Origin: Roseateles_B sp041906185
GTDB lineage: Bacteria; Pseudomonadota; Gammaproteobacteria; Burkholderiales; Burkholderiaceae_C
Direction: 5' to 3'
DNA length: 64,000 bases
Assembly (NCBI GenBank): GCA_041906185.1
Contig: JAYRJQ010000011.1
Coordinates: forward strand, 62,001-126,000
Shown here: in pieces, positions 43,908 through 53,177 of the stretch
How the letters are laid out: every line of letters begins with the position of its first letter
Numbering within the stretch: the first letter of the stretch is position 1
Made by a program: the position numbers and the translations under genes
Notes under the pieces: model-generated
What the model was told of the DNA's origin: nothing
Databases searched by the model: none
Seen by the model: the letters and a program-made list of their open reading frames with translations, nothing else

Positions 43908-44851
43908 TGAACCTCTTCGTCGCCCTGCGCTACCTCGTCGCCCTCGACGACCACAAGCATTTCGGCCGCGCCGCCCTGGCCTGCCACGTGACCCAGCCGG
44001 CGCTGTCCAACGCCCTGCGCGCGCTGGAGGAGCACTACGGCTGCGCCATCGTCAAACGCGGGCGCAGCTTCGAAGGCTTCAGCGCCGAGGGGGAGCGCGT
44101 GCTGCAGAGCGCCCGGCGCGTGCTGCGCGAGCAGGAGCTGCTGGACCAGGACCTCAAGAGCCGCGCCGGCGCGCCGCAGGGCCACCTGCTGGTCGGCGCG
44201 GTGCCCACGGCCATGCCGATCGCGGCGCGCTTCGTGGCGCTGCTGCAGCGCCGCCACCCCGGCATCCTGCCCACGCTGCGATCGATGAGCTCCATCGAGC
44301 TGGAAACCGGGCTGGACCAGCTCGCCCTGGACCTGGGCCTCGGCTACACCGAACGCATGGCCGAGACCCGCGTGCCGCTGCGCCAGCTGCCGCAGTACAC
44401 CGAGGCCTACTTCCTCGTCCGCCGCGCCGAGATCCCCGGCCAGCGCGGCCTGCAGATGGGCCCCACGATGACCTGGGCCGAGGCGGCCTGCCTGCCGCTG
44501 TGCCTGCTGAGCCCCGAGATGCACAACCGCCGCATCATCGACCGCGCCTTCGCCGAGGCGCAGGTCCAGGTGACGCCGGCCATCGAGTCCAACTCCACCG
44601 TCACGCTGGTGACGGCGGTGCAGGCGGGCGGCGTGTGCAGCGTCCTGCCCGGGGCGCTGCTCGGCACCGTGCTCGAGCAGGGCGGGCTGGAGGCGCAGCC
44701 GCTCACCGCGCCCGAGGTGCGCATCCCCATCGCCTTCATGCTCCACAGCAGCAGCCGGCCTTCGCAGGCGCTGGAGGCGGCCCTGCTGCTGGCCGAGGAC
44801 CCGGACTGGCTGGCCCAGGCCGCGCAACACGCGGGCGATCTGCGGATCTGA
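43907..44851 (+). CDS. LysR-family regulator, probable formate/oxalate-module regulator (FdsR-like)
   Basis: The 314-residue LysR-type regulator has an N-terminal winged helix-turn-helix (HFGRAALACHVTQPALSNAL, then RALEEHYGCAIVKRGR). A C-terminal effector domain with two subdomains follows. It precedes an OFA transporter and the fds operon on the same strand. In Cupriavidus necator a LysR protein, FdsR, controls the same fdsGBACD operon, so I infer that role. It overlaps the upstream periplasmic gene by one codon (ATGA). A dyad symmetric site lies 80 bases downstream of its stop. Confidence 0.82.
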   Translation: MNLFVALRYLVALDDHKHFGRAALACHVTQPALSNALRALEEHYGCAIVKRGRSFEGFSAEGERVLQSARRVLREQELLDQDLKSRAGAPQGHLLVGAVPTAMPIAARFVALLQRRHPGILPTLRSMSSIELETGLDQLALDLGLGYTERMAETRVPLRQLPQYTEAYFLVRRAEIPGQRGLQMGPTMTWAEAACLPLCLLSPEMHNRRIIDRAFAEAQVQVTPAIESNSTVTLVTAVQAGGVCSVLPGALLGTVLEQGGLEAQPLTAPEVRIPIAFMLHSSSRPSQALEAALLLAEDPDWLAQAAQHAGDLRI

Positions 44852-44931
44852 CGCCGCCTCGCAGGCCCGGCGGCCCGCCGCGTGCTGCCAGGATGGCGCC
44901 CCCCCGGGATGTTGCCGCTTCATGTCGTGTG

Positions 44932-44949
44932 ATCAGGGTGGACCCTGAT
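44932..44949. promoter_or_regulatory. Inverted repeat upstream of the OFA transporter (candidate LysR site)
   Basis: ATCAGGGT-GG-ACCCTGAT is a perfect 8-base dyad, 110 bases before the OFA start, in the only sizeable gap between the LysR gene and the formate genes. Its symmetry and position fit a regulator site. The binding protein is not proven, and the motif is not the classic T-N11-A box. Confidence 0.45.
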
Positions 44950-45058
44950 TTCGCACGCTGATCGTCTCATCACGTAAAAGAATTGGACGCGTCCCCCTGG
45001 CGTGGCAACACTCGCCCCCGCACCGCACGAGTGCGCACAACACGCAGGAGACACCAGC

Positions 45059-46732
45059 ATGTCCACGGTTCTGACCGGAGGCGCGCGCCCAGTGGGCGAC
45101 ACCTCCCCCGGCTTCCTCGACAAGGAACGCATCATCGCCCCCCCGGGCTTCAACCGCTGGCTGGTGCCGCCCGCGGCCCTGGCCATCCACCTGTGCATCG
45201 GCATGGCCTATGGCTTCTCGGTGTTCTGGCTGCCGCTGTCCAAGGCGCTGGGCATCAAGGAGGCCGTGAAGTGCGGCCCCGAGATCGGCTTCTGGCAGGA
45301 GCTCTTCGTCACGAGCTGCGACTGGAAGGTCTCGACGCTCGGCTGGATGTACACCCTCTTCTTCGTGCTGCTGGGCAGCTCGGCCGCCATCTGGGGCGGC
45401 TGGCTGGAACGCGCCGGCCCGCGCAAGGCCGGCGTCGTGAGCGCCGTCTGCTGGTGCGGCGGCATGCTGATCTCGGCGCTGGGCGTGCACCTGCACCAGT
45501 GCTGGCTGATGCTGCTGGGCTCCGGCGTGATCGGCGGCATCGGGCTGGGCCTGGGCTACATCTCGCCCGTGTCGACCCTCATCAAGTGGTTCCCTGACCG
45601 CCGCGGCATGGCCACCGGCATGGCCATCATGGGCTTCGGCGGCGGCGCGATGATCGGCTCGCCCCTGGCCGCCGAGCTGATGAAGGCCTTCGCCACCCCG
45701 ACGGACGTCGGCGTGGCCTCGACCTTCATCGTGATGGCCGCGGTGTACTTCGTCTTCATGATGGGCGGCGCGCTGTCCTACCGCGTCCCGGCCTCCGGCT
45801 GGAAGCCCGAGGGCTGGACCCCGCCGCCCGCGCAGACGAACAACGCCATGATCACGCAGCGCCATGTGCACGTGAAGAAGGTCTGGGGCATCCCGCAGTT
45901 CTGGCTCGTGTGGATGGTGCTGTGCATGAACGTGTCCGCCGGCATCGGCGTGATCGGCATGGCCAGCCCGATGCTGCAGGAAGTCTTCGGCGGCGGCCTG
46001 ATCGGCCTGCAGCAGAAGTACGGCGAGCTCGACAAGGCGCAGCTGGCGGCCATCGCCAGCGTGGCGGCCGGCTTCACGGCGCTGCTGTCGCTGTTCAACA
46101 TCGGCGGCCGCTTCTTCTGGGCAAGCCTCTCCGACAAGCTCGGCCGCAAGATGACCTACGTGGTCTTCTTCGTGCTCGGCGGCCTGCTCTACGCCAGCGT
46201 GCCGGGCAGTGCCGGCGCGGGCAACAAGCTGCTGTTCGTGGCCGCCTTCTGCGTGATCCTGTCGATGTACGGCGGCGGCTTCGCCACGGTGCCGGCCTAC
46301 CTGGCCGACCTGTTCGGCACCCAGATGGTGGGCGCGATCCACGGCCGCCTGCTGACGGCCTGGGCCACGGCCGGCATCCTCGGCCCCGTGGTCGTGAACT
46401 ACATGCGCGACTACCAGCTGGGCCTCGGCATCCCCCGCGAGCAGGTCTACAACCAGACCATGTTCATCCTGGTGGGCATGCTGGTGATCGGCCTGATCTG
46501 CAACCTGATGGTCCGCCCCGTGGCCGACAAGCACTTCATGACCGAGGCCGAGCTGGCCCAGGAGAAGCGCCTGGCACACGAGCGCGCGGCCGCCGCCGAG
46601 ATCGGCCCCGGCACCATGACCTTCCACGGCACCTCGCCGATGTGGGTCGTGCTGGCCTGGGCCGCCGTGGGCATCCCGCTGGCGTGGGGCGTCTACAAGA
46701 CGGTGCTGAGCGTCATGAAGTTCTTCGCCTGA
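45059..46732 (+). CDS. OFA family MFS transporter (oxalate/formate antiporter-like)
   Basis: This 557-residue major facilitator has about twelve transmembrane helices and the OFA features PPAALAIHLCIGMAYGFSVF, GGIGLGLGYISPVSTLIKWF, FPDRRGMATGMAIMGFGGG and GRFFWASLSDKLGRK. A Cys-containing periplasmic loop between helices 1 and 2 is longer than usual. The family exchanges oxalate, formate or other small carboxylates. It stands just upstream of the formate dehydrogenase operon, so formate or oxalate uptake is likely. CAGGAG lies 8 bases before the ATG at 45059. Confidence 0.92.
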   Translation: MSTVLTGGARPVGDTSPGFLDKERIIAPPGFNRWLVPPAALAIHLCIGMAYGFSVFWLPLSKALGIKEAVKCGPEIGFWQELFVTSCDWKVSTLGWMYTLFFVLLGSSAAIWGGWLERAGPRKAGVVSAVCWCGGMLISALGVHLHQCWLMLLGSGVIGGIGLGLGYISPVSTLIKWFPDRRGMATGMAIMGFGGGAMIGSPLAAELMKAFATPTDVGVASTFIVMAAVYFVFMMGGALSYRVPASGWKPEGWTPPPAQTNNAMITQRHVHVKKVWGIPQFWLVWMVLCMNVSAGIGVIGMASPMLQEVFGGGLIGLQQKYGELDKAQLAAIASVAAGFTALLSLFNIGGRFFWASLSDKLGRKMTYVVFFVLGGLLYASVPGSAGAGNKLLFVAAFCVILSMYGGGFATVPAYLADLFGTQMVGAIHGRLLTAWATAGILGPVVVNYMRDYQLGLGIPREQVYNQTMFILVGMLVIGLICNLMVRPVADKHFMTEAELAQEKRLAHERAAAAEIGPGTMTFHGTSPMWVVLAWAAVGIPLAWGVYKTVLSVMKFFA

Positions 46733-46748
46733 GCGGCCGGACGAGCGC

Positions 46749-47276
46749 ATGAGCAGCGTCTGGACCCCGGCCTTCTGGGCCGAACGCCTGCGCGGCGGCC
46801 ACCTCGCGGTGCCGCCCCGCGCCCCCCTGCCGGCGCTCGTCAAGGCCGGCGTGGGCGGCGTGCTCGCCATCGCGGCGGTGGGGCTGCTGGCGGTGGCCAG
46901 CGGCCAGCCCTGGGTGCTGGGCAGCTTCGGCGCCAGCTGCGTGATGCTCTTCGGCTTCCCGGACCTGCCCTTCAGCCAGCCGCGCAACGTCATCGGCGGG
47001 CACCTGCTGTGCAGCGCCATCGGCCTGCTGGTGCTGCAGCTGTGCGGGCCGCACTGGTGGGCCATGGGCCTGGCGGCCGGGCTCGCCATCGCGGCCATGC
47101 TGGCGCTGCGCCTCCCGCACCCGCCGGCGGGCTCGAACCCGGTGATCGTGTTTCTCTCCCAGCCCGGCTGGGGCTTCCTGCTGTGGCCCACGCTGGCCGG
47201 CGCCGTGCTGCTGGTCGGCGTGGCGATCGTCTATAACAATCTCAGCAGGGACAATGCCTACCCGCGCTACTGGTAG
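46749..47276 (+). CDS. HPP family integral membrane protein
   Basis: The 175-residue protein has four or five transmembrane helices and the namesake motif RLPHPPAGSNPVIVFL. Other conserved segments are LGSFGASCVMLFGFPDLPFS and QPRNVIGGHLL. The HPP family has been linked to nitrite or anion transport in chloroplasts and cyanobacteria, but its role here is unknown. It lies 16 bases after the OFA gene and 37 bases before fdsG, so it is probably in the formate operon, where it might help move formate, nitrite or another anion. Confidence 0.88.
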   Translation: MSSVWTPAFWAERLRGGHLAVPPRAPLPALVKAGVGGVLAIAAVGLLAVASGQPWVLGSFGASCVMLFGFPDLPFSQPRNVIGGHLLCSAIGLLVLQLCGPHWWAMGLAAGLAIAAMLALRLPHPPAGSNPVIVFLSQPGWGFLLWPTLAGAVLLVGVAIVYNNLSRDNAYPRYW

Positions 47277-47313
47277 CGCCATTCAAGCAGCTTCGGCTGC
47301 CGGATCCTTCGCC

Positions 47314-47778
47314 ATGGAACCCACCCTGAACGCCACGCTGGCCGCCGTGCTGGCCGACCACCCGCCCGCCCCGGGCGCCCTGCTGCCGCTGCTGCATGCG
47401 CTGCAGGAGCGCGCGGGCCATGTGCCGCCCGAGGCCGTGCCGGCGATCGCGGAGCACCTGAACCTGTCGCGCGCCGAGGTCCATGGCGTGATCAGCTACT
47501 ACCACTTCTTCCGCCAGGCGCCGGCCGGCCGCACGGTGCTGCAGGTCTGCCGCGCCGAGGCCTGCCAGTCCCGCGGCGCCGACGCGCTGCTGGCCCATGC
47601 CGAGCAGCGCCTGGGCTGCGCCTCGCACGGCACGCGCGCCGACGGCGCCGTGACCATCGAACCCATCTACTGCCTCGGCCTGTGCGCCTCCTCGCCGGCC
47701 CTGATGCTCAACGAGCGCGTGCATGCGCGGATGACCGCCGCCAAGCTCGACGCCCTGCTGGAAAAGGAGGGGCTGTGA
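47314..47778 (+). CDS. fdsG: NAD-dependent formate dehydrogenase gamma subunit FdsG
   Basis: The 154-residue protein is homologous to NuoE of complex I. An N-terminal helical part (HALQERAGHVPPEAVPAIAE, NLSRAEVHGVISYYHFF) precedes a thioredoxin-like [2Fe-2S] domain with ligand Cys in CRAEACQ and YCLGLCASSPA. It transfers electrons between FdsA and the flavin of FdsB. The start MEPTLNAT at 47314 fits homologues. Its stop overlaps the fdsB start (TGATG), which couples translation. Confidence 0.92.
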   Translation: MEPTLNATLAAVLADHPPAPGALLPLLHALQERAGHVPPEAVPAIAEHLNLSRAEVHGVISYYHFFRQAPAGRTVLQVCRAEACQSRGADALLAHAEQRLGCASHGTRADGAVTIEPIYCLGLCASSPALMLNERVHARMTAAKLDALLEKEGL

Positions 47779-49343
47779 TGTCCCCCGTGAAGGTTTTCGT
47801 TCCCCGCGACGCGGCCGCGCTGGCCGTGGGCGCCGATGACGTCGCCGCCGCGCTGCTGGCGGAGTGCCAGTGCCGCGGCCTGGCCATCGAGCTCGTGCGC
47901 AACGGCTCGCGCGGCCTGCTGTGGCTGGAGACGCTCGTCGAGGTGCAGACGCCCCAGGGCCGCGTGGCCTACGGGCCCGTCGAGCCGTCCGACATCCCCA
48001 GCCTGCTCGACGCCGGGCTGCTGAGCGGCGGCGCGCACGCGCTGTGCCACGGCATCACCGAGCAGATCCCCTACCTCGCGCTGCAGGAACGCCTGAGCTT
48101 CCGCCGCGTGGGCGTCACCGACCCCCTTTCGCTGGCCGACTACGAGGCCCACGAGGGCTGGGCGGGCCTGCGCAAGGCGCTGCAGCTGGACGGCGCCGGC
48201 ATCGTGGCCGAGATCACCCACTCCGGCCTGCGGGGCCGCGGCGGTGCGGCCTTCCCCGCGGGCATCAAGTGGCGGACCGTCCTCCAGACCGAGGCACGGC
48301 AGAAGTACATCGTCTGCAACGCCGACGAAGGCGACTCCGGCACCTTCGCCGACCGCATGGTCATGGAGGGCGACCCCTACATGCTGATCGAGGGCATGAC
48401 CATCGCCGGCCTGGCGGTGGGGGCCGACCGGGGCTATGTCTACGTGCGCTCGGAGTACCCGCAGGCGATCGAGGTGCTCAACGAGGCCATCGCCCGCGCC
48501 ACGGCCGCCGGCTTCCTTGGCGCGAACCTGCTGGGCGCCGGCCGCGCCTTCCACCTGGAGGTGCGCAAGGGCGCGGGCTCCTATGTGTGCGGCGAGGAAA
48601 CCGCGCTGCTGGAGAGCCTCGAGGGCAAGCGCGGCGTGGTCCGCGCCAAGCCGCCGCTGCCCGCTGTTTCCGGCCTCTTCGGCCAGCCCACCGTCATCAA
48701 CAACGTGCTGACCTTCGCCGCCGCGCCGCTGATCCTGGCCCGCGGCGCCACCTTCTACCGCGACCACGGCGTGGGGCGCTCGCACGGCACGCTGCCCTTC
48801 CAGCTGGCGGGCAACATCAAGCACGGCGGCCTCGTCGAGAAGGCCTTCGGTCTCACGCTGCGCGAGCTGCTCTACGGCTTCGGCGGCGGTACGGCCACGG
48901 GCCGGCCCATCAAGGCCGTGCAGGTGGGCGGCCCGCTGGGCGCCTACGTGCCCGAATCGCAGTGGGACGTGCCGCTCGACTACGAGGCCTATGCCGCCAT
49001 GGGCGCGGTGCTGGGCCACGGCGGCATCGTCGTGCACGACGACACCGCGGACCTCTCGCAGCTGGCGCGCTACGCCATGGAGTTCTGCGCCATCGAGTCC
49101 TGCGGCAAGTGCACGCCCTGCCGCATCGGCTCCACGCGCGGCGTCGAGGTGATCGACCGCATCCGCCGCAACGAGCAGCGCGAGCAGCAGGTCGTGCTGC
49201 TGCGCGACCTCTGCGACACCCTGCTGCACGGCTCGCTGTGCGCCATGGGCGGCATGACGCCCTACCCGGTGCTGTCCGCCCTCAACCATTACCCCCAGGA
49301 CTTCGGCCTGACGAGCGAAGCGACCCTCGCCCAGGAGGCATGA
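47778..49343 (+). CDS. fdsB: NAD-dependent formate dehydrogenase beta subunit FdsB
   Basis: This 521-residue NuoF-like flavoprotein has an N-terminal thioredoxin-like part and the FMN/NADH domain (GLRGRGGAAFPAGIKW, CNADEGDSGTFADR, AGSYVCGEETALLESLEG). A C-terminal [4Fe-4S] site is at SCGKCTPCRIGSTRG with a fourth Cys in GSLCAMGG. It passes electrons from formate to NAD+. The ATG at 47778 overlaps the fdsG stop. The upstream longer frame is a shadow of fdsG. Confidence 0.95.
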   Translation: MSPVKVFVPRDAAALAVGADDVAAALLAECQCRGLAIELVRNGSRGLLWLETLVEVQTPQGRVAYGPVEPSDIPSLLDAGLLSGGAHALCHGITEQIPYLALQERLSFRRVGVTDPLSLADYEAHEGWAGLRKALQLDGAGIVAEITHSGLRGRGGAAFPAGIKWRTVLQTEARQKYIVCNADEGDSGTFADRMVMEGDPYMLIEGMTIAGLAVGADRGYVYVRSEYPQAIEVLNEAIARATAAGFLGANLLGAGRAFHLEVRKGAGSYVCGEETALLESLEGKRGVVRAKPPLPAVSGLFGQPTVINNVLTFAAAPLILARGATFYRDHGVGRSHGTLPFQLAGNIKHGGLVEKAFGLTLRELLYGFGGGTATGRPIKAVQVGGPLGAYVPESQWDVPLDYEAYAAMGAVLGHGGIVVHDDTADLSQLARYAMEFCAIESCGKCTPCRIGSTRGVEVIDRIRRNEQREQQVVLLRDLCDTLLHGSLCAMGGMTPYPVLSALNHYPQDFGLTSEATLAQEA

Positions 49344-49345
49344 GC

Positions 49346-52240
49346 ATGAACACCCACGAGATCGACTACGGCACGCCCCGCCGCGAATCCGAACGCGAAG
49401 TCACCCTGGAGATCGACGGCCACAGCGTCACCGTGCCGGCCGGCACCTCGCTGATGCGCGCCGCCACCGAGGCCGGCGTGATGGTGCCCAAGCTCTGCGC
49501 CACCGACAGCCTCGAGCCCTTCGGCTCCTGCCGCCTGTGCCTCGTCGAGATCGACGGCCGCAAGGGCTTCCCCGCGAGCTGCACCACGCCCGCCGAGGCC
49601 GGCATGAAGGTCAAGACGCAGTCCCCGAAACTGCAGCAGCTGCGCAAGGGCGTGATGGAGCTCTACATCTCCGACCACCCGCTCGACTGCCTCACCTGCA
49701 GCGCCAACGGCAACTGCGAGCTGCAGACGCAGGCGGGCGTCGTGGGCCTGCGCGAGGTGCGTTATGGCGTCGGCGAGAAGGCCGGCGCGCACCACTGCGA
49801 CCTGCCCAAGGACGAGTCCAACCCCTACTTCACCTTCGACTCCAGCAAGTGCATCGTCTGCAACCGCTGCGTGCGCGCCTGCGAGGAGACGCAGGGCACC
49901 TTCGCGCTGACGATCTCGGGCCGCGGCTTCGAGGCCCGCGTCTCGCCGGGCCAGGACCAGCCCTTCATGGACTCCGAGTGCGTGTCCTGCGGCGCCTGCG
50001 TGCAAGCCTGCCCCACGGCCACGCTGCAGGAAAAGACCGTCATCCAGATCGGCCAGCCCGAGCACAGCGTCATCACCACCTGCGCCTACTGCGGCGTGGG
50101 CTGCGCCTTCAAGGCCGAGATGAAGGGCAGCCAGGTCGTGAACATGGTGCCCTGGAAGGACGGCAAGGCCAACGAGGGCCACAGCTGCATCAAGGGCCGC
50201 TTCGCCTGGGGCTACGCCACGCACCCGGATCGCATCACCAAGCCCATGATCCGCGCCAGCATCCAGGACCCCTGGCAGGAGGTCAGCTGGGAGGTCGCGC
50301 TGAACCACGCGGCCAGCGAGTTCCGCCGCATCCAGGAGAAGCACGGCCGTGACTCGATCGGCGGCATCACGTCCTCGCGCTGCACCAACGAAGAGACCTA
50401 CCTCGTGCAGAAGCTGGTGCGTGCCGCCTTCGGCAACAACAACGTCGACACCTGCGCCCGCGTCTGCCACTCGCCCACCGGCTACGGCCTCGGCCAGACC
50501 CTGGGCACCTCGGCCGGCACGCAGACCTTCAAGTCCGTGGAGAAGGCCGATGTGGTGATGGTCATCGGCGCCAACCCGAGCGAGGCGCACCCGGTCTTCG
50601 GCTCGCGCCTGAAGAAGCGGCTGCGCGAGGGCGCGAAGCTGATCGTCGTGGACCCGCGCCGCATCGACCTCGTCAAGAGCCCGCACATCCAGGCGGCCCA
50701 CCACCTGCAGCTCAAGCCCGGCACCAACGTCGCCGTGATCAGCGCGCTGGCGCACGTGATCGTCACCGAGGGGCTCGTCAACCAGGCCTATGTGGCCGAG
50801 CGCTGCGACCCCAAGAGCTACGCCCAGTGGCGCGATTTCGTCGCCCGCCCGGAGAACTCGCCCGAGGCGCTGGAGGCCGCGAGCGGCGTGCCGGCGGCCG
50901 AGGTGCGCGCCGCGGCGCGGCTCTACGCCACTGGCGGCAATGCGGCCATCTACTACGGCCTGGGCGTGACCGAGCACAGCCAGGGCTCGACCATGGTCAT
51001 GGGCATCGCCAACCTCGCCATGGCCACCGGCAACGTCGGCCGCGAGGGCGTGGGCGTGAACCCGCTGCGCGGCCAGAACAATGTGCAGGGCAGCTGCGAC
51101 ATGGGCAGCTTCCCGCACGAGCTGCCGGGCTACCGCCACATCAGCGACAGCACCGTGCGCGGCCAGTTCGAGGCCGCCTGGGGCGTGACGCTGAACCCCG
51201 AGCCCGGCCTGCGCATTCCCAACATGCTCGATGCCGCGCTGTCGGGGAGCTTCAAGGGCCTGTACTGCGAGGGCGAGGACATCGTGCAGTCCGACCCCAA
51301 CACACAGCACGTGGCGGCCGCGATGATGGCCATGGAATGCGTGGTGGTGCAGGACATCTTCCTGAACGAGACCGCCAAGTACGCCCACGTCTTCCTGCCG
51401 GGCTCCAGCTTCCTCGAGAAGGACGGCACCTTCACCAACGCCGAGCGCCGCATCAGCCGCGTGCGCAAGGTGATGCCCCCGCTGGGCGGCTACGCCGACT
51501 GGGAGGTCACGCAGAAGCTGGCGCAGGCGCTGGGCTACCCGATGAACTACGCGAATCCCGAGGAGATCATGCAGGAGATCGCGGCGCTCACGCCGACCTT
51601 CGCCGGCGTGAGCTACGAGAAGATCGAGCGCCTGGGCAGCGTGCAGTGGCCCTGCAACGACAGCACGGAAGAGGCCGGCACGCCCATCATGCACGTCGGC
51701 AAGTTCGTGCGCGGCCAGGGCCGCTTCATCATCACCCAGTACGTGCCGACGGACGAGAAGGTCACGCGCAAGTTCCCGCTGCTGCTCACCACGGGCCGCA
51801 TCCTGAGCCAGTACAACGTGGGCGCCCAGACGCGCCGCACCGAGAACAGCCAGTGGCACAGTGAGGACGTGCTGGAGATCCACCCGCACGACGCCGAGGA
51901 GCGCGGCATTGCCGACGGCGACTGGGCGGGCATCCAGAGCCGTGCGGGCGAGACCGTGCTGCGGGCCGTCGTCACCGAGCGCGTGCAGCCGGGCGTCGTC
52001 TACACGACCTTCCACTTCCCGGAGTCCGGTGCCAACGTCATCACGACGGACAACTCGGACTGGGCCACCAACTGCCCCGAGTACAAGGTGACCGCCGTGC
52101 AGGTGATGAAGGTGATGCAGGCGCAGCACCTCTCGCCGTGGCAGATGGAGTTCAACCGCTTCGACGCCCTGCAGCAGGAGCTGCTGCACGCGGCCCAGAG
52201 CCCCTCATCACCCGCGGAAGCCGTGCATGGCGGCAAGTGA
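49346..52240 (+). CDS. fdsA: NAD-dependent formate dehydrogenase catalytic subunit FdsA
   Basis: This is a 964-residue molybdo- or tungsto-enzyme. The N-terminal half holds a [2Fe-2S] ferredoxin-like domain (CATDSLEPFGSCRLCLVE), a [4Fe-4S] site of the His-Cys3 type (HPLDCLTCSANGNCELQ) and two ferredoxin clusters (CIVCNRCVRAC, CVSCGACVQACP). The catalytic core then starts with its own cluster (CAYCGVGC). The metal ligand is Cys374 in CARVCHSPTG, where E. coli FdhF has selenocysteine. The next His is conserved. It oxidises formate to CO2. AGGAGG 7 bases before the ATG at 49346 sets the start, not the ATG at 49340. Confidence 0.96.
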   Translation: MNTHEIDYGTPRRESEREVTLEIDGHSVTVPAGTSLMRAATEAGVMVPKLCATDSLEPFGSCRLCLVEIDGRKGFPASCTTPAEAGMKVKTQSPKLQQLRKGVMELYISDHPLDCLTCSANGNCELQTQAGVVGLREVRYGVGEKAGAHHCDLPKDESNPYFTFDSSKCIVCNRCVRACEETQGTFALTISGRGFEARVSPGQDQPFMDSECVSCGACVQACPTATLQEKTVIQIGQPEHSVITTCAYCGVGCAFKAEMKGSQVVNMVPWKDGKANEGHSCIKGRFAWGYATHPDRITKPMIRASIQDPWQEVSWEVALNHAASEFRRIQEKHGRDSIGGITSSRCTNEETYLVQKLVRAAFGNNNVDTCARVCHSPTGYGLGQTLGTSAGTQTFKSVEKADVVMVIGANPSEAHPVFGSRLKKRLREGAKLIVVDPRRIDLVKSPHIQAAHHLQLKPGTNVAVISALAHVIVTEGLVNQAYVAERCDPKSYAQWRDFVARPENSPEALEAASGVPAAEVRAAARLYATGGNAAIYYGLGVTEHSQGSTMVMGIANLAMATGNVGREGVGVNPLRGQNNVQGSCDMGSFPHELPGYRHISDSTVRGQFEAAWGVTLNPEPGLRIPNMLDAALSGSFKGLYCEGEDIVQSDPNTQHVAAAMMAMECVVVQDIFLNETAKYAHVFLPGSSFLEKDGTFTNAERRISRVRKVMPPLGGYADWEVTQKLAQALGYPMNYANPEEIMQEIAALTPTFAGVSYEKIERLGSVQWPCNDSTEEAGTPIMHVGKFVRGQGRFIITQYVPTDEKVTRKFPLLLTTGRILSQYNVGAQTRRTENSQWHSEDVLEIHPHDAEERGIADGDWAGIQSRAGETVLRAVVTERVQPGVVYTTFHFPESGANVITTDNSDWATNCPEYKVTAVQVMKVMQAQHLSPWQMEFNRFDALQQELLHAAQSPSSPAEAVHGGK

Positions 52241-53156
52241 GCCCCAGATGAAGCGCCCGCCCCTGGCTCCCGCGCCGGTCGCCCCCGACTTCTGCGAGGG
52301 CGCCCGCGTCCTGCCGGTGCGGCGCGTGCGCGGCGGCCACAGCGCGGAGCTGCTCGACTGGGTGGCGGACGAGGTCCCCGTGGCGCTGGAGTACAACGGC
52401 GTCAGCCACGCCGTGATGCTGGCCACGCCGCTGGACCTGGAGGACTTCGCGCTGGGCTTCTCACTCAGCGAGGGCATCCTGCAGCGCCCGGACGAGCTGT
52501 ACGCCGTCGAGGAGGTGCCGGGCCCGCAGGGCATCACCCTGAAGCTGGACATCGCCAGCGGCGCCTTCGCCCGGCTCAAGGAGCGGCGGCGCACGCTGGC
52601 CGGCCGCACGGGCTGCGGCCTGTGCGGCACCGAGAGCCTGGCGCACGTCGCGCGGGACCTGCCGGCGCTGGCGCCCGTCAATGAGGGTCAGGTCTTGCGC
52701 CGCGAGGCCATCGCTCACGCCATGAGTCAGTTCTGCGAGCAGCAGACCCTGCAGCAGGCCACCGGCGCCGTGCATGCCGCGGCCTGGTGCTCGGCGGACG
52801 GCGAGCTGCGCTGGCTGCGCGAGGACGTCGGCCGTCACAACGCGCTGGACAAGCTCATCGGCGCCCTGGCCCGCATGGGCGTGAAGGCGGGCGACGGTTT
52901 CATTGCCGTCACCAGCCGCGCCAGCTTCGAGATGGTGCAGAAGACCGCCATGGCCGGCGTGCCGCTGCTGGCGGCCGTCTCCGCGCCCACCAGCTTTGCC
53001 GTCACCACCGCCACCCAGGCCGGCATGACCCTCGTCGGCTTCGCCCGCGGGCAGGACCTGGTGGTCTACTGCCATCCCGAGCGCCTGGACCTCGACGCCG
53101 CGCCCCTGCCGATCCCCCCCTCCGGCGGCGCCTCGGGTCACGGCCCGACCCACTGA
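52227..53156 (+). CDS. fdhD: Formate dehydrogenase accessory sulfurtransferase FdhD (FdsC)
   Basis: The 309-residue protein has the essential CxxC of FdhD in GCGLCGTESL (Cys130 and Cys133) and the motifs REDVGRHNALDKLIG and AGVPLLAAVSAPTSFAV. FdhD passes sulphur to the bis-MGD cofactor of formate dehydrogenase, a step required for activity. In fds operons it is often called fdsC. Its start overlaps the fdsA 3' end by 14 bases, which supports co-translation. The N-terminal 25 residues are variable. Confidence 0.94.
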   Translation: MAASEPQMKRPPLAPAPVAPDFCEGARVLPVRRVRGGHSAELLDWVADEVPVALEYNGVSHAVMLATPLDLEDFALGFSLSEGILQRPDELYAVEEVPGPQGITLKLDIASGAFARLKERRRTLAGRTGCGLCGTESLAHVARDLPALAPVNEGQVLRREAIAHAMSQFCEQQTLQQATGAVHAAAWCSADGELRWLREDVGRHNALDKLIGALARMGVKAGDGFIAVTSRASFEMVQKTAMAGVPLLAAVSAPTSFAVTTATQAGMTLVGFARGQDLVVYCHPERLDLDAAPLPIPPSGGASGHGPTH

Positions 53157-53177
53157 ACGCCTGCATTCCCACACATC

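Noticed and set aside
47864..49345. Upstream extension of the fdsA frame through fdsB
   Set aside because: It is a shadow of fdsB in another frame. AGGAGG ahead of 49346 and FdsA homology set the true start.
49289..52189. A 966-codon open frame opposite fdsA
   Set aside because: It is antisense to fdsA and has no recognisable motifs.
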